The position numbers and the translations under genes are program-made. Below are positions 7,568-15,046 of a DNA stretch of 33,174 nucleotides, piece by piece. Under the pieces are notes generated by a model that worked only from the letters and a program-made list of their open reading frames with translations, was not told the DNA's origin and ran no database searches. The stretch comes from UBA6165 sp044233745 (lineage in GTDB: Bacteria; Bacteroidota; Bacteroidia; Flavobacteriales_D; Crocinitomicaceae). The stretch is from NCBI GenBank assembly GCA_044233745.1, contig JBIIJN010000022.1, forward strand, positions 1 to 33,174, read 5' to 3'. How positions within the stretch are numbered: position 1 is the stretch's first letter; each line of letters opens with the position of its first letter.

Positions 7568-8644
7568 TTAAAAATCCAACATTTCAACTTCGAAAATTAA
7601 AGTGGCGAAAGCTGGAATTGGTCCTGTGCCGCGCTCACCGTAAGCCAAAAAGTATGGGATAATCAAAGTAGCTTTTCCGCCTTTCCCGAGCATCGGAATT
7701 CCTTCGTCCCAACCTTTAATTACACGTCCAGCGCCACAAGGAAACTGAAATGGCTGATTGCGGTCTTTAGAGGAGTCGAATTTATCGCCATTGAGCAAAA
7801 AACCCGTGTAATGTACCGTAACATTTGCACCTTTCGCCGGTTTTTCTGCACTACCTGGCTCATGGATCACAAGCATCAATCCAGAAGACGTTTGAATGGC
7901 TTTTGGATAGCGCTTCAACATTTGTTCTTTGAAATAAACCGTGTATTCCGCAATGCTCATCGAACGAACCTTTTCCAATTCCTCTTGCTCGAACTTTATT
8001 CTATCTGCCATCTTCTTGTATTCGCTCTGAAAAACCTGAGTCGGGTTGTACTTTTTTACACTTTTACCTACGCGCAACACAATAACGCGCTGAATAATAT
8101 CATCTTGCGCAATTTTGTCAACCACATCTTGCCCTTGAACTACTTTGCCAAAAACGCTGTGTTTTTTGTTCAACCAAGCCGTTTCTTTGTGCGTAATGAA
8201 AAACTGACAGCCATTGGTATTGGGTCCGCTGTTGGCCATAGAAAGCACGCCTGGTCCATCGTGTTTCAAATCGTCGTGAAACTCATCAAAAAATTTATAA
8301 CCCGGGTCGCCCATGCCATTGCCTTTTGGGTCGCCGCCTTGAATCATGAAGCTGGCAATTACACGGTGGAATTTCAATCCGTCGTAAAATGGTTTTTCAA
8401 TGTGAATAGAATCGAAAGGCTTGTAATTCCCTTCTGCTAAACCAACGAAATTAGCCACAGTCATTGGTGCTTTTTCATGCTCCAGTTTCAAAACTATGGT
8501 TCCCTTATCGGTGATCATATTCACATACAGACCGGGTTCCCAACCCTTGGTATTGATTTTAATTTTTTTGTCTTTTTGGGCAAAAGATGCTCCTGAAAAT
8601 GCAACGAGGCATGCAAAAATGAAATAGCGAAATGTAGCGTTCAT
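7568..8644 (-). CDS. Secreted dual-family peptidyl-prolyl isomerase (cyclophilin + FKBP fusion)
   Basis: A 358-residue exported folding enzyme. The signal peptide spans residues 1-23 (ending ASFAQ). A cyclophilin domain follows (about 30-190) with FHRVIASFMIQGGDP, NTNGCQFFIT and the WLNKKHSVFGKV segment, so the catalytic Arg and the substrate-pocket Phe, Gln and Trp are present. After a helical linker (about 195-235) comes an FKBP domain (about 250-358) with VHYTG, FDSS, RVIKGWDEG, LAYGERG and a terminal FEVEMLDF, all typical of an active FKBP pocket. It should catalyse proline isomerisation of envelope proteins, possibly those passing to the outer membrane. The ATG at 8644 lies just downstream of a canonical promoter; an in-frame start at 8908 would place that promoter inside the gene and run into the neighbouring barrel gene, so it is rejected. 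Confidence 0.92.
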   Translation of the reverse strand: MNATFRYFIFACLVAFSGASFAQKDKKIKINTKGWEPGLYVNMITDKGTIVLKLEHEKAPMTVANFVGLAEGNYKPFDSIHIEKPFYDGLKFHRVIASFMIQGGDPKGNGMGDPGYKFFDEFHDDLKHDGPGVLSMANSGPNTNGCQFFITHKETAWLNKKHSVFGKVVQGQDVVDKIAQDDIIQRVIVLRVGKSVKKYNPTQVFQSEYKKMADRIKFEQEELEKVRSMSIAEYTVYFKEQMLKRYPKAIQTSSGLMLVIHEPGSAEKPAKGANVTVHYTGFLLNGDKFDSSKDRNQPFQFPCGAGRVIKGWDEGIPMLGKGGKATLIIPYFLAYGERGTGPIPAFATLIFEVEMLDF

Positions 8645-8667
8645 AATGGTTTTAAATTTAATGGAGA

Positions 8668-8698
8668 CAAAAGTACAAATAAAGATGAAGTTTACAAA
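8668..8698 (-). promoter_or_regulatory. Canonical Bacteroidota promoter for the immunophilin gene
   Basis: On the minus strand TTTG (8698-8695), a 19-bp spacer and TACTTTTG (8675-8668) match the TTTG-N19-TAnnTTTG consensus perfectly. It lies between the barrel gene stop and the ATG at 8644. Confidence 0.85.
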
Positions 8699-8703
8699 CA
8701 ACG

Positions 8704-9855
8704 TTAGAATGCCTCGGCAACGGAGAACCAAAAATATCCACCTTGAGAACCATAACCATAATCCAAACGGATGTTGAGTCGCTCGGCTGAATTCACCATG
8801 AAACGCAATCCAGCGCCTACCGTATATTTTGTGGTGCGCCAGCTCAAATCTTGGGGTCTGGAAAACACATCGCCAAACCCAGCAAAAGTGGTCATGCCAA
8901 AACGCCAAAACAGCGGAAACCGATATTCTACTTGTGTGCCCATGAAATGATTATCGCGGAAACGGTTTTTTGGATAACCGCGCAACATATCTTCGTTTCC
9001 TGCAATCGACATATCCAGAAACGGAACATCGCCAAATGTGAATCTCGTTTTGGTCTGCCAAGCAATAATATGCTTGGGTTTGATTTGCCAATATTTATTG
9101 AATTCTCCTTGCACAACCGAAAAAGAAAATGTGCTACCAAAAACTCTGTTGTGAAAATAGCTCGAAAACTCTGCAAACTCACCTTGATGACAATTCAAAA
9201 CGTTATCGCGGGTATCGTATATTGAAACAAAACCAAAAGCTGAACCAATTCCACCTCTATATCCTGTAATTGTGCCGTCTTCCAATTGTCCGCCTTCCGA
9301 AAGTTTGAACCCAAATTCGCTCTCAAAATGATAGTCCAAGCCCACAAAAAACTTCTCATAAATCTTACGCAAAGCCAAAAATTTAAAACTAATCAAATTG
9401 TACTCATAACTCTCCTTATTGGATGCCGGTGTGTCGTTGCCTATTCCATAAAATTTATCTGGAAAATTTCTAAACCTCAATTCTCCCTTGAAGTAGTATC
9501 GCTCTTGGCGCGTAAAAATGCTCCAGTCTGTCCACACATCGGTTTGCTTATTCATGGTATAATCCGCCAAAAATCGCACGTATGAAGCTCGCGTAAAGTC
9601 AGTTGTGTCTTTTTTATCTTTCAAATGGAAAACATAAGCTCCTGCCCCACCAAAGCCCCAACGGGTATCGGGTGAATAATAAATTAAAGGGGTAACAAAC
9701 AGACCATTTTTATGCACAGCCACAGTGTCGTCAAGCGGAGTTACGCCGAAGTAGGACCAAAATGTTTTCTTGGGCTTCACATGTGTTGTGTCTTGTGCTA
9801 AAGCAGTATAGCACAACATCAACCCCAATGAAATCAGTAGGATTTTTTTCAACAT
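8704..9855 (-). CDS. BamA/TamA-like outer-membrane beta-barrel protein without POTRA domains
   Basis: A 383-residue protein with a signal peptide (residues 1-21, ending TALAQ) and no POTRA repeats. The rest is a run of amphipathic strands rich in aromatic residues: GGAGAYVFHLKD, KNRFRDNHFMGTQVEYRFPLFWRFGMTTFAGFGDV (shown in part), and a C-terminal strand ending in Phe. The segment MLRGYPKNRFRDN matches the conserved RGY/RxR region of surface-antigen (Omp85 superfamily) barrels. Stand-alone barrels of this kind are common in Bacteroidota and have no fixed function; outer-membrane transport or patatin-like partners are possibilities. The gene begins 9 bp after pepD on the same strand and is probably in its operon. 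Confidence 0.82.
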   Translation of the reverse strand: MLKKILLISLGLMLCYTALAQDTTHVKPKKTFWSYFGVTPLDDTVAVHKNGLFVTPLIYYSPDTRWGFGGAGAYVFHLKDKKDTTDFTRASYVRFLADYTMNKQTDVWTDWSIFTRQERYYFKGELRFRNFPDKFYGIGNDTPASNKESYEYNLISFKFLALRKIYEKFFVGLDYHFESEFGFKLSEGGQLEDGTITGYRGGIGSAFGFVSIYDTRDNVLNCHQGEFAEFSSYFHNRVFGSTFSFSVVQGEFNKYWQIKPKHIIAWQTKTRFTFGDVPFLDMSIAGNEDMLRGYPKNRFRDNHFMGTQVEYRFPLFWRFGMTTFAGFGDVFSRPQDLSWRTTKYTVGAGLRFMVNSAERLNIRLDYGYGSQGGYFWFSVAEAF

Positions 9856-9864
9856 AGGTACGAT

Positions 9865-11331
9865 TTAAAAACCAGGGATTTCTTCTAAAGTGGTACACAA
9901 AAAGCTCCAGAATTTCTTTACCGAAGAAATCTGTACACATTCATCTGGCGAATGCGCATGTCTGATATTTGGTCCAAAAGAAATCATATCAGTATTGGGC
10001 AAATGTTTTCCCAAAATTCCACATTCCAATCCAGCATGACAGGCGCGCACTTGAGGTTCAGCATTAAAAATATCGCGATACAAACCCGACATCAAGGTCA
10101 AAACAGCAGAATCTGATGGCAACTGCCAACCGGGATACGAGCCCCCTTGTTCAACACGCATGCCTCCATTTTCAAGAGCAGCACGCACCGTATTGGCCAC
10201 ATCGATTTTGGTGCTTTCTCCAGAGCTTCTTTGCAAGGCTTGGATTAAAATGGAGCCATCTTTCGCCAAAACACGCGCTAAAGACGAAGATGTTTCTACA
10301 AAGCCAGCTACTTCGGCACTCATGCGATATACGCCATTATGGACAGCATAAATGGCATTCACCAAATGTTGTTGAACGGCAACTGGCATAAACAAATATT
10401 GGGCTTGTGTTTTTTCGCAGTTAATTTTTAAATCGGGCTCTGTTTTTCTGAACTCGGCTTGAAACTCGCGCCACTTATCGGCAACATGTTTTTCAAAAAC
10501 AGCGGCGTCACTTGGTCGCACAGCTACAATAGCCACAGATTCTCTGGGAATCGCATTGCGCAAACTGCCACCATCGATGCTTGCGATACGCATTCCAAAA
10601 AGTTCAAATCCGCCATACAAAATACGGTTCATCAATTTGTTGGCATTGGCGCGACCTTTATCGATATCCATACCACTGTGACCACCTTTCAAGCCAGAAA
10701 CCTTGATAACATAAGCCTGTAATTGTTCTGAAACCTGTTCTTCATCATAATTGAGAAAAGCGTTGGTATCAATTCCTCCCGCACAACCGATGCACAATTC
10801 ATCATCGTCTTCGGTGTCCAAATTCAACAAAATAGTACCCGAAAGCATGGAGCCATCCAATTCAATGGCGCCCGTCATACCTGTTTCTTCATCAATGGTA
10901 AACAAGGCTTCTAGCGCTGGATGTTTAATTTCATCAGCCGATGCCGAAAGCAAAGCCATAATGGACGCCACTCCCAATCCGTTGTCTGCCCCCAAAGTTG
11001 TGCCTCTGGCTTTTACCCAATCGCCATCCACAAACATGTCTATTCCCTGTGTGTCAAAATCGAAATTGGTATCCGCATTTTTTTGATGCACCATATCCAA
11101 ATGTGATTGCAAAATAACCGTTTGGCGATTTTCCATACCCGGTGTAGCTGGCTTTTTTATCACCACATTACCACTCGCATCTTTCAAGGTTTCAAGCCCG
11201 AGCGCATGTCCAAAATCCAGCATAAATTGTATCACACGCTCCTCCTTTTTACTCGGGCGGGGCACAGCATTCAAATCTACAAAATGATTCCAAAGGGCCA
11301 ATGGCTCCAACAAACGTACTTCTTGACTCAT
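9865..11331 (-). CDS. pepD: Aminoacyl-histidine dipeptidase (peptidase D, M20 family)
   Basis: A 488-residue cytosolic metallodipeptidase that splits Xaa-His and many other dipeptides. The metal-site motifs of the M20 family are intact: HLD at His77-Asp79, GADNGLG with Asp116, DEETG with the general-base and metal-ligand pair Glu148-Glu149, and LDTEDDDELCIGCAGG further on. HAGLECGILG near the C-terminus is typical of PepD. The length equals that of the E. coli enzyme (about 485). No signal peptide is visible. It is the first gene of a minus-strand block followed after 9 bp by the barrel gene, and it recycles peptides that fits a protein-degrading lifestyle together with the S15 and tricorn-like enzymes nearby. 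Confidence 0.95.
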   Translation of the reverse strand: MSQEVRLLEPLALWNHFVDLNAVPRPSKKEERVIQFMLDFGHALGLETLKDASGNVVIKKPATPGMENRQTVILQSHLDMVHQKNADTNFDFDTQGIDMFVDGDWVKARGTTLGADNGLGVASIMALLSASADEIKHPALEALFTIDEETGMTGAIELDGSMLSGTILLNLDTEDDDELCIGCAGGIDTNAFLNYDEEQVSEQLQAYVIKVSGLKGGHSGMDIDKGRANANKLMNRILYGGFELFGMRIASIDGGSLRNAIPRESVAIVAVRPSDAAVFEKHVADKWREFQAEFRKTEPDLKINCEKTQAQYLFMPVAVQQHLVNAIYAVHNGVYRMSAEVAGFVETSSSLARVLAKDGSILIQALQRSSGESTKIDVANTVRAALENGGMRVEQGGSYPGWQLPSDSAVLTLMSGLYRDIFNAEPQVRACHAGLECGILGKHLPNTDMISFGPNIRHAHSPDECVQISSVKKFWSFLCTTLEEIPGF

Positions 11332-11365
11332 AACTGAATTGGGTTAAGCGTTTAATAAAACAAGA

Positions 11366-11373
11366 CAAAAGTA
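11366..11373 (-). promoter_or_regulatory. -7 box of pepD
   Basis: TACTTTTG on the minus strand, within TACTTTTGTC, the same ten bases as in the immunophilin promoter. It lies 35 bp upstream of the pepD start. No TTTG is seen at the expected distance. Confidence 0.5.
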
Positions 11374-11454
11374 AACAATAAATTGAGGTCGGATGGAGTG
11401 GAATTCAAAAACGGAACAATTTAACTTTTACGCACCACTGTCAATTACCTAGCA

Positions 11455-11480
11455 GTCCTGTAAGGACGAAATATTCGTAG
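11455..11480. repeat. Possible interspersed repeat with a GTCCT-GTA-AGGAC hairpin
   Basis: GTCCTGTAAGGAC (11455-11467) forms a 5-bp stem with a three-base loop and is followed by GAAATATTCGTAG. From memory, sequences of the form GTCC(C/T)GTA(A/G)GGAC-GAAATAT-nnGTAG occur as short interspersed elements in many Bacteroidota genomes. Only one copy is present here, so repeat status cannot be shown from this window. Confidence 0.4.
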
Positions 11481-11617
11481 CGATGGACGCAAGTCATTGA
11501 TCAAAATAAATTTATCGAGAAAAGGGATTCAGGCATGAAAAGCGGATTAAACCTCTGCAATCGTTAAAAACTTCTTGAAAAAAGTCTGCGATAAAAATTC
11601 AGGTTCAACAAATAGCA

Positions 11618-11627
11618 CTAATTTTAC
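11618..11627 (+). promoter_or_regulatory. Possible -7 box of sucC
   Basis: CTAATTTTAC, which contains TAATTTTA (TAnnTTTG with a final A), 24 bases before the sucC ATG. It is shared in near-identical form with mutA and the epimerase operon. The -33 position shows only GTTC rather than TTTG. Confidence 0.35.
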
Positions 11628-11651
11628 GCCGTCAAAAAAAAAATACCCAGT

Positions 11652-12863
11652 ATGAATTTACACGAATATCAAGGAAAATCAATCTTAAAAAAATACGGCG
11701 TTGGCGTGCAAGAAGGCGTTGTAGTTGACGCTGTTGACCAAGCCGTTGAAGCAGCTAAAAAACTAACAGAAGAAACTGGAACAAGCTGGTACGTAGTGAA
11801 AGCCCAAATCCATGCCGGTGGTCGTGGTAAAGGTCTAGTTACTGAAACGCAGTCGAATGGTGTAGTTTTAGCAAAAGGAATTGATCAAGTTGAAGACAAA
11901 GTTCGTGGTATTTTGGGTGGACATTTGGTTACCGCTCAAACATCTGCTGAAGGAAAAAAAGTGAACAAAGTTTTGATTGCTCAGGATGTTTATTACCCTG
12001 GTGAGTCTGAAACGAGCGAAATATATATGTCTGTTTTATTGAATCGTGAAACAGGCCGCAATGTGATTATCTATTCAACAGAAGGTGGTATGGATATCGA
12101 AGCTGTTGCTGAACATACGCCACATTTGATTTTCTCTGAAGAAGTTGATCCACGCGTTGGTTTGCAAGGTTTTCAAGCAAGAAAAATTGCGTTCAACCTT
12201 GGTCTTTCTGGTGATGCGTTCAAAAACATGGTGAAATTTGTGGATTCGTTGTACCGAGCTTATGTGGGTTGCGACGCTGCGATGTTTGAGATCAATCCTG
12301 TATTAAAAACATCCGACAACAAAATTATTGCTGTTGATGCCAAAGTAACTTTGGATGGCAACTCTTTGTACCGCCAACCTGAATATGCTGCCATGCGCGA
12401 CAAATCTGAAGAAGATCCAACAGAAGTTGAAGCTGGTGAAGCTGGTTTGAACTATGTAACACTCGACGGAAACGTTGGCTGTATGGTAAACGGAGCTGGT
12501 TTGGCAATGGCGACTATGGACATCATCAAATATTCAGGTGGTAGCCCAGCAAACTTCTTGGATGTAGGAGGAACGGCAAATGCAGAACGTGTTGAAAAAG
12601 CATTCCGAATCATCTTGAAAGACAAAAACGTGAAAGCCATTCTTATCAATATTTTTGGTGGTATCGTGCGTTGCGACCGTGTAGCGCAAGGTGTTGTGGA
12701 TGCCTACAAAAACATGGGCAATATTCCTGTTCCAATTATCGTTCGTTTGCAAGGAACAAATGCAGAAGAAGCCAAAAAATTAATTGATGATTCTGGTTTG
12801 AATGTGCATTCTGCAGTGCTTTTACAAGAAGCAGCAGACAAAGTAAAAGAAGTATTGGCGTAA
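11652..12863 (+). CDS. sucC: Succinate-CoA ligase (ADP-forming), beta subunit
   Basis: A 403-residue ATP-grasp subunit that couples succinyl-CoA cleavage to NDP phosphorylation in the TCA cycle. The start MNLHEYQGKSILKKYGV is the family hallmark. The ATP-binding segment IHAGGRGKGLV follows, EINPVLKT carries metal-binding residues, and NIFGGIVRCDRVAQGV is the conserved C-terminal domain loop that contacts the alpha subunit. It is slightly longer than the E. coli protein (388). The alpha-subunit gene sucD is not next to it; separate sucC and sucD loci are common in Bacteroidota. Its product succinate and substrate succinyl-CoA connect it metabolically to mutAB. A hairpin terminator follows the stop. 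Confidence 0.97.
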   Translation: MNLHEYQGKSILKKYGVGVQEGVVVDAVDQAVEAAKKLTEETGTSWYVVKAQIHAGGRGKGLVTETQSNGVVLAKGIDQVEDKVRGILGGHLVTAQTSAEGKKVNKVLIAQDVYYPGESETSEIYMSVLLNRETGRNVIIYSTEGGMDIEAVAEHTPHLIFSEEVDPRVGLQGFQARKIAFNLGLSGDAFKNMVKFVDSLYRAYVGCDAAMFEINPVLKTSDNKIIAVDAKVTLDGNSLYRQPEYAAMRDKSEEDPTEVEAGEAGLNYVTLDGNVGCMVNGAGLAMATMDIIKYSGGSPANFLDVGGTANAERVEKAFRIILKDKNVKAILINIFGGIVRCDRVAQGVVDAYKNMGNIPVPIIVRLQGTNAEEAKKLIDDSGLNVHSAVLLQEAADKVKEVLA

Positions 12864-12887
12864 TTTTGCCATTCGTAAAATAACATT

Positions 12888-12920
12888 AAAGGTGAAGTAG
12901 ATAATTCTGCTTCACCTTTT
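12888..12920 (+). terminator. Rho-independent-type terminator after sucC
   Basis: Arms AAAGGTGAAGTAG (12888-12900) and CTGCTTCACCTTT (12907-12919) pair over 13 bp with a single G-U around loop ATAATT, ending in T4. It separates sucC from map, whose ATG follows 13 bp later. Confidence 0.8.
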
Positions 12921-12932
12921 GAATTATAAGAC

Positions 12933-13709
12933 ATGATTATCTACAAAACTCCTGCAGAAATTGAAAAGCTCCGCCAAGCAGCCTTGGTGGTGTCGAGAAC
13001 GTTGGGCATGTTAACTCCTCACATCAAACCAGGTGTGACGCCTAAATTCTTGGATGAAATTGCAGAGAAATATATCCTCGAACAAGGCGCTAAGCCCGGT
13101 TTCAAAGGGCTTTATGGCTGTCCATCTACGCTATTAACTTCTGTAAATGAAGCTGTTGTGCATGGTTTACCAACGGATAAGCCACTAAAAGAAGGCGATA
13201 TTATTGCAGTAGATTGTGGCGCTGTTTTGAACGGTTATTATGGTGATCATGCGTTCACATTTCAGGTGGGAGAAATCAAACCTGAGTTGAAAAAATTGCT
13301 GGATGTCACCAAAGAATGTTTGTACATCGGTATCAATGAAGCGCGTGTGGGCAACAGAATTGAAGATATTGGTTTTGCCATTCAACAACATGCTGAAAAA
13401 CATGGTTACGGTGTGGTGCGCGAATTGGTCGGTCATGGCATTGGAAAAACATTACACGAAGACCCGCAAGTGCCCAACTACGGCAAAAGAGGTCGTGGCA
13501 AAAAAATCATGAACGGACTCACCATCGCTATCGAACCGATGATCAATATGGGTACGCACAAAGTGAAACAACTCAGCGACAATTGGACCATCGTTACAGA
13601 AGACGGATTGCCATCGGCGCATTTTGAACACGATATTGCGGTAGTAGATGGCGAACCTATAATTCTTTCTACCTTTGATTATATAGAAGAAGCATTGGAC
13701 AAAATGTGA
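12933..13709 (+). CDS. map: Methionine aminopeptidase, type I
   Basis: A 258-residue enzyme that removes the initiator Met from nascent proteins. All five metal ligands are present at positions three lower than in E. coli MetAP: Asp94 and Asp105 (in VDCGAVLNGYYGD), His168 (GHGIG), Glu201 (IEPMINMG) and Glu232 (HFEHD). The substrate-contacting His78 lies in VVHGLP. It has the short type Ia architecture with no N-terminal zinc-finger or SH3 extension. Its stop overlaps the start of the following membrane-protein gene. In many bacteria map sits beside infA; here it lies about 20 kb away from infA. Confidence 0.97.
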   Translation: MIIYKTPAEIEKLRQAALVVSRTLGMLTPHIKPGVTPKFLDEIAEKYILEQGAKPGFKGLYGCPSTLLTSVNEAVVHGLPTDKPLKEGDIIAVDCGAVLNGYYGDHAFTFQVGEIKPELKKLLDVTKECLYIGINEARVGNRIEDIGFAIQQHAEKHGYGVVRELVGHGIGKTLHEDPQVPNYGKRGRGKKIMNGLTIAIEPMINMGTHKVKQLSDNWTIVTEDGLPSAHFEHDIAVVDGEPIILSTFDYIEEALDKM

Positions 13710-14314
13710 TGAAAGATTATCCTAGAAAAGCACTTTTGACTACTTGGCTTACGTATTTTGCGTTTGGTCTTTTTCAACTTTTTACCAACGACGCCTTGGT
13801 TTTCCCATCACCCATAAACGCTTTGGTGATTCAAGGAATTTCATTTTACGCCATTTTACGCGAATTTAAAAACGCACTGAAATACGAGCGACTGGGTTTG
13901 CTCATGTTCTTCTTCTCCGCTGTTGTTATGTTTCTATCCGACAGCTTCATGATGTCTATGTTTCTCAACCACGAAATTGTGAGCGATTGGTTCACTTCAC
14001 CTTATTTGTTGTTGGCACAGAACATCGGTTTGCTTACTTTGCTCGGCAGCCTTTTGGTTATTGGGCACTATCTCGCTCAAATCAAGAAAATCTACGGATT
14101 TGTGTATGTCCTATTCTTTGGCGCACTTGTTTTTCTAGGCTTTTTCGATGTCAAAATTGAAGCGCTTGTGGTGCTCTTTATGGTCGGAGCACTTAGTTTG
14201 GTCATCGCGCTGATGCACCGCCAACAAATTCCAAGCGCCACAAATGCCCTGCTCTACCTATGGGCCATTCATGTGTCTATCTCTTGCTTCGAATATTGGA
14301 ATTTGAATTTGTAA
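13709..14314 (+). CDS. Multi-pass membrane protein of unknown function
   Basis: A 201-residue hydrophobic protein with about six membrane-spanning segments. The clearest are residues 9-29 (LTTWLTYFAFGLFQLFTND), a segment near 66-80 (LGLLMFFFSAVVMFL), one near 97-118 (LLLAQNIGLLTLLGSLLVIG), FVYVLFFGALVFLGFF, and ALVVLFMVGALSLVIALM. I do not recognise the family. The ATG at 13709 shares one base with the map stop (TGATG); a GTG at 13706 would add one Met. The arrangement implies co-translation with map but gives no functional clue. The gene ends at a perfect palindrome shared with the convergent regulator gene. Confidence 0.65.
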   Translation: MKDYPRKALLTTWLTYFAFGLFQLFTNDALVFPSPINALVIQGISFYAILREFKNALKYERLGLLMFFFSAVVMFLSDSFMMSMFLNHEIVSDWFTSPYLLLAQNIGLLTLLGSLLVIGHYLAQIKKIYGFVYVLFFGALVFLGFFDVKIEALVVLFMVGALSLVIALMHRQQIPSATNALLYLWAIHVSISCFEYWNLNL

Positions 14315-14315
14315 C

Positions 14316-14347
14316 CAATAGCCCATGGCTTAAGCCATGGGCTATTG
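14316..14347. terminator. Perfect 32-bp palindrome at convergent gene ends
   Basis: The arm CAATAGCCCATGGCTT (14316-14331) is followed directly by its exact reverse complement (14332-14347), with TTAA at the centre. It starts one base after the membrane-protein stop and contains the stop codon of the Crp/Fnr gene on the other strand. No T-run follows on either side, so a bidirectional terminator or a REP-like element are both possible. Confidence 0.75.
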
Positions 14348-14956
14348 AGTCAACTCAATCTTATTTCTTCCCAATACAACAATCCCCTCATTTTCCATCT
14401 GCTTCAACAATCTTGATATAACCTCGCGGGTGGTTCCCAATTCATCTGCCAATTGCTGATGCGTGGTTTGAACCGTTTTCGTATGGTGCAATTCCGCTTT
14501 TTGAATGAGTAGTTTTTCAAGACGCTGATCCAATTTTTCAAAAGCCATTGAATTGACCACTTGCAACAATTCCTCAAATCTACGGTGGTACAATTTGAAC
14601 ATAAAATCGGCCCATTCCGGATATTTGCTGATCCATTCTGCGGATTTATCCGGCGGAATCAACAGCAGCGTCGTCACCTCTTCAGCAATGGCTTTCACTT
14701 TGCTTGTTTCATGATGCAAGGCCCCAAGAAAAGACATAATACAACTTTCCCCCGGACGGATATAATACAGCAGCAACTCCCTGCCATCTGGGTCGGTGCG
14801 CATCACTTTGATACTGCCATCCAACACAATCGGAATGCTCTTGATAAATGCATCTTCCGATATAATAACATCACCTGCCTCAAAGGTTTTCAGCACAGCG
14901 TGATTCGACACATCCGCACGCAAAAGGGTCTTAAAAAGTGTAGTTGGTATTTCCAT
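14342..14956 (-). CDS. Crp/Fnr-family transcriptional regulator
   Basis: A 204-residue regulator. The N-terminal cyclic-nucleotide-binding fold (about 10-120) contains VLDGSIKVMRTDPDGRELLL and RPGESCIMSFLGALHHETS. The C-terminal winged helix contains the recognition region QQLADELGTTREVISRLLKQ. It lacks the cluster of N-terminal Cys residues of oxygen-sensing Fnr, and the Arg-Ser pair that binds cAMP in E. coli Crp is not evident, so the signal is unknown. It is divergent from the cytochrome/copper protein gene across 90 bp, making that gene a likely target. Its own -7-like box (TAATTTCG) ends four bases before the ATG. Confidence 0.92.
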   Translation of the reverse strand: MEIPTTLFKTLLRADVSNHAVLKTFEAGDVIISEDAFIKSIPIVLDGSIKVMRTDPDGRELLLYYIRPGESCIMSFLGALHHETSKVKAIAEEVTTLLLIPPDKSAEWISKYPEWADFMFKLYHRRFEELLQVVNSMAFEKLDQRLEKLLIQKAELHHTKTVQTTHQQLADELGTTREVISRLLKQMENEGIVVLGRNKIELTQ

Positions 14957-14960
14957 ATGG

Positions 14961-14968
14961 CGAAATTA
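14961..14968 (-). promoter_or_regulatory. -7-like box of the Crp/Fnr gene
   Basis: TAATTTCG on the minus strand, four bases upstream of the ATG at 14956, so transcription would begin at about the start codon. ATTG 15 bp upstream is closer than the usual spacing. Confidence 0.4.
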
Positions 14969-14992
14969 AAGAAATATATACATCAATTAACA

Positions 14993-15024
14993 TTTGCTCA
15001 ATACACAAAAACAAACTACATTCG
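14993..15024 (+). promoter_or_regulatory. Promoter of the cytochrome/copper protein gene
   Basis: TTTG (14993-14996), a 20-bp spacer and TACATTCG (15017-15024) agree with TTTG-N19/21-TAnnTTTG except for one C. It lies 22 bp before the ATG at 15047 and supports that start. Confidence 0.65.
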
Positions 15025-15046
15025 CAAACAATTGAAATTCAAAACC

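Larger units (their letters stand above)
11332..11651. other. Divergent intergenic region pepD-sucC
   Basis: A 320-bp gene-free stretch. It holds a -7-like box for pepD, a repeat-like small hairpin at 11455-11480, a promoter-like motif for sucC and an A-rich leader (A10 at 11634-11643) just before the sucC start. I see no open reading frame, tRNA or riboswitch fold. Confidence 0.7.

Noticed and set aside
8645..8908. An N-terminal extension of the immunophilin gene to 8908
   Set aside because: It would overlap the barrel gene, contain the perfect promoter at 8668-8698 and remove the signal peptide from the N-terminus.
11452..11500. A riboswitch or small RNA in the pepD-sucC gap
   Set aside because: Only a five-pair hairpin is visible; there is no conserved riboswitch core and no terminator before sucC.
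14561..15046. An extension of the heme-copper protein to 14561
   Set aside because: The extra residues are antisense to the Crp/Fnr gene and the clear signal peptide would become internal.
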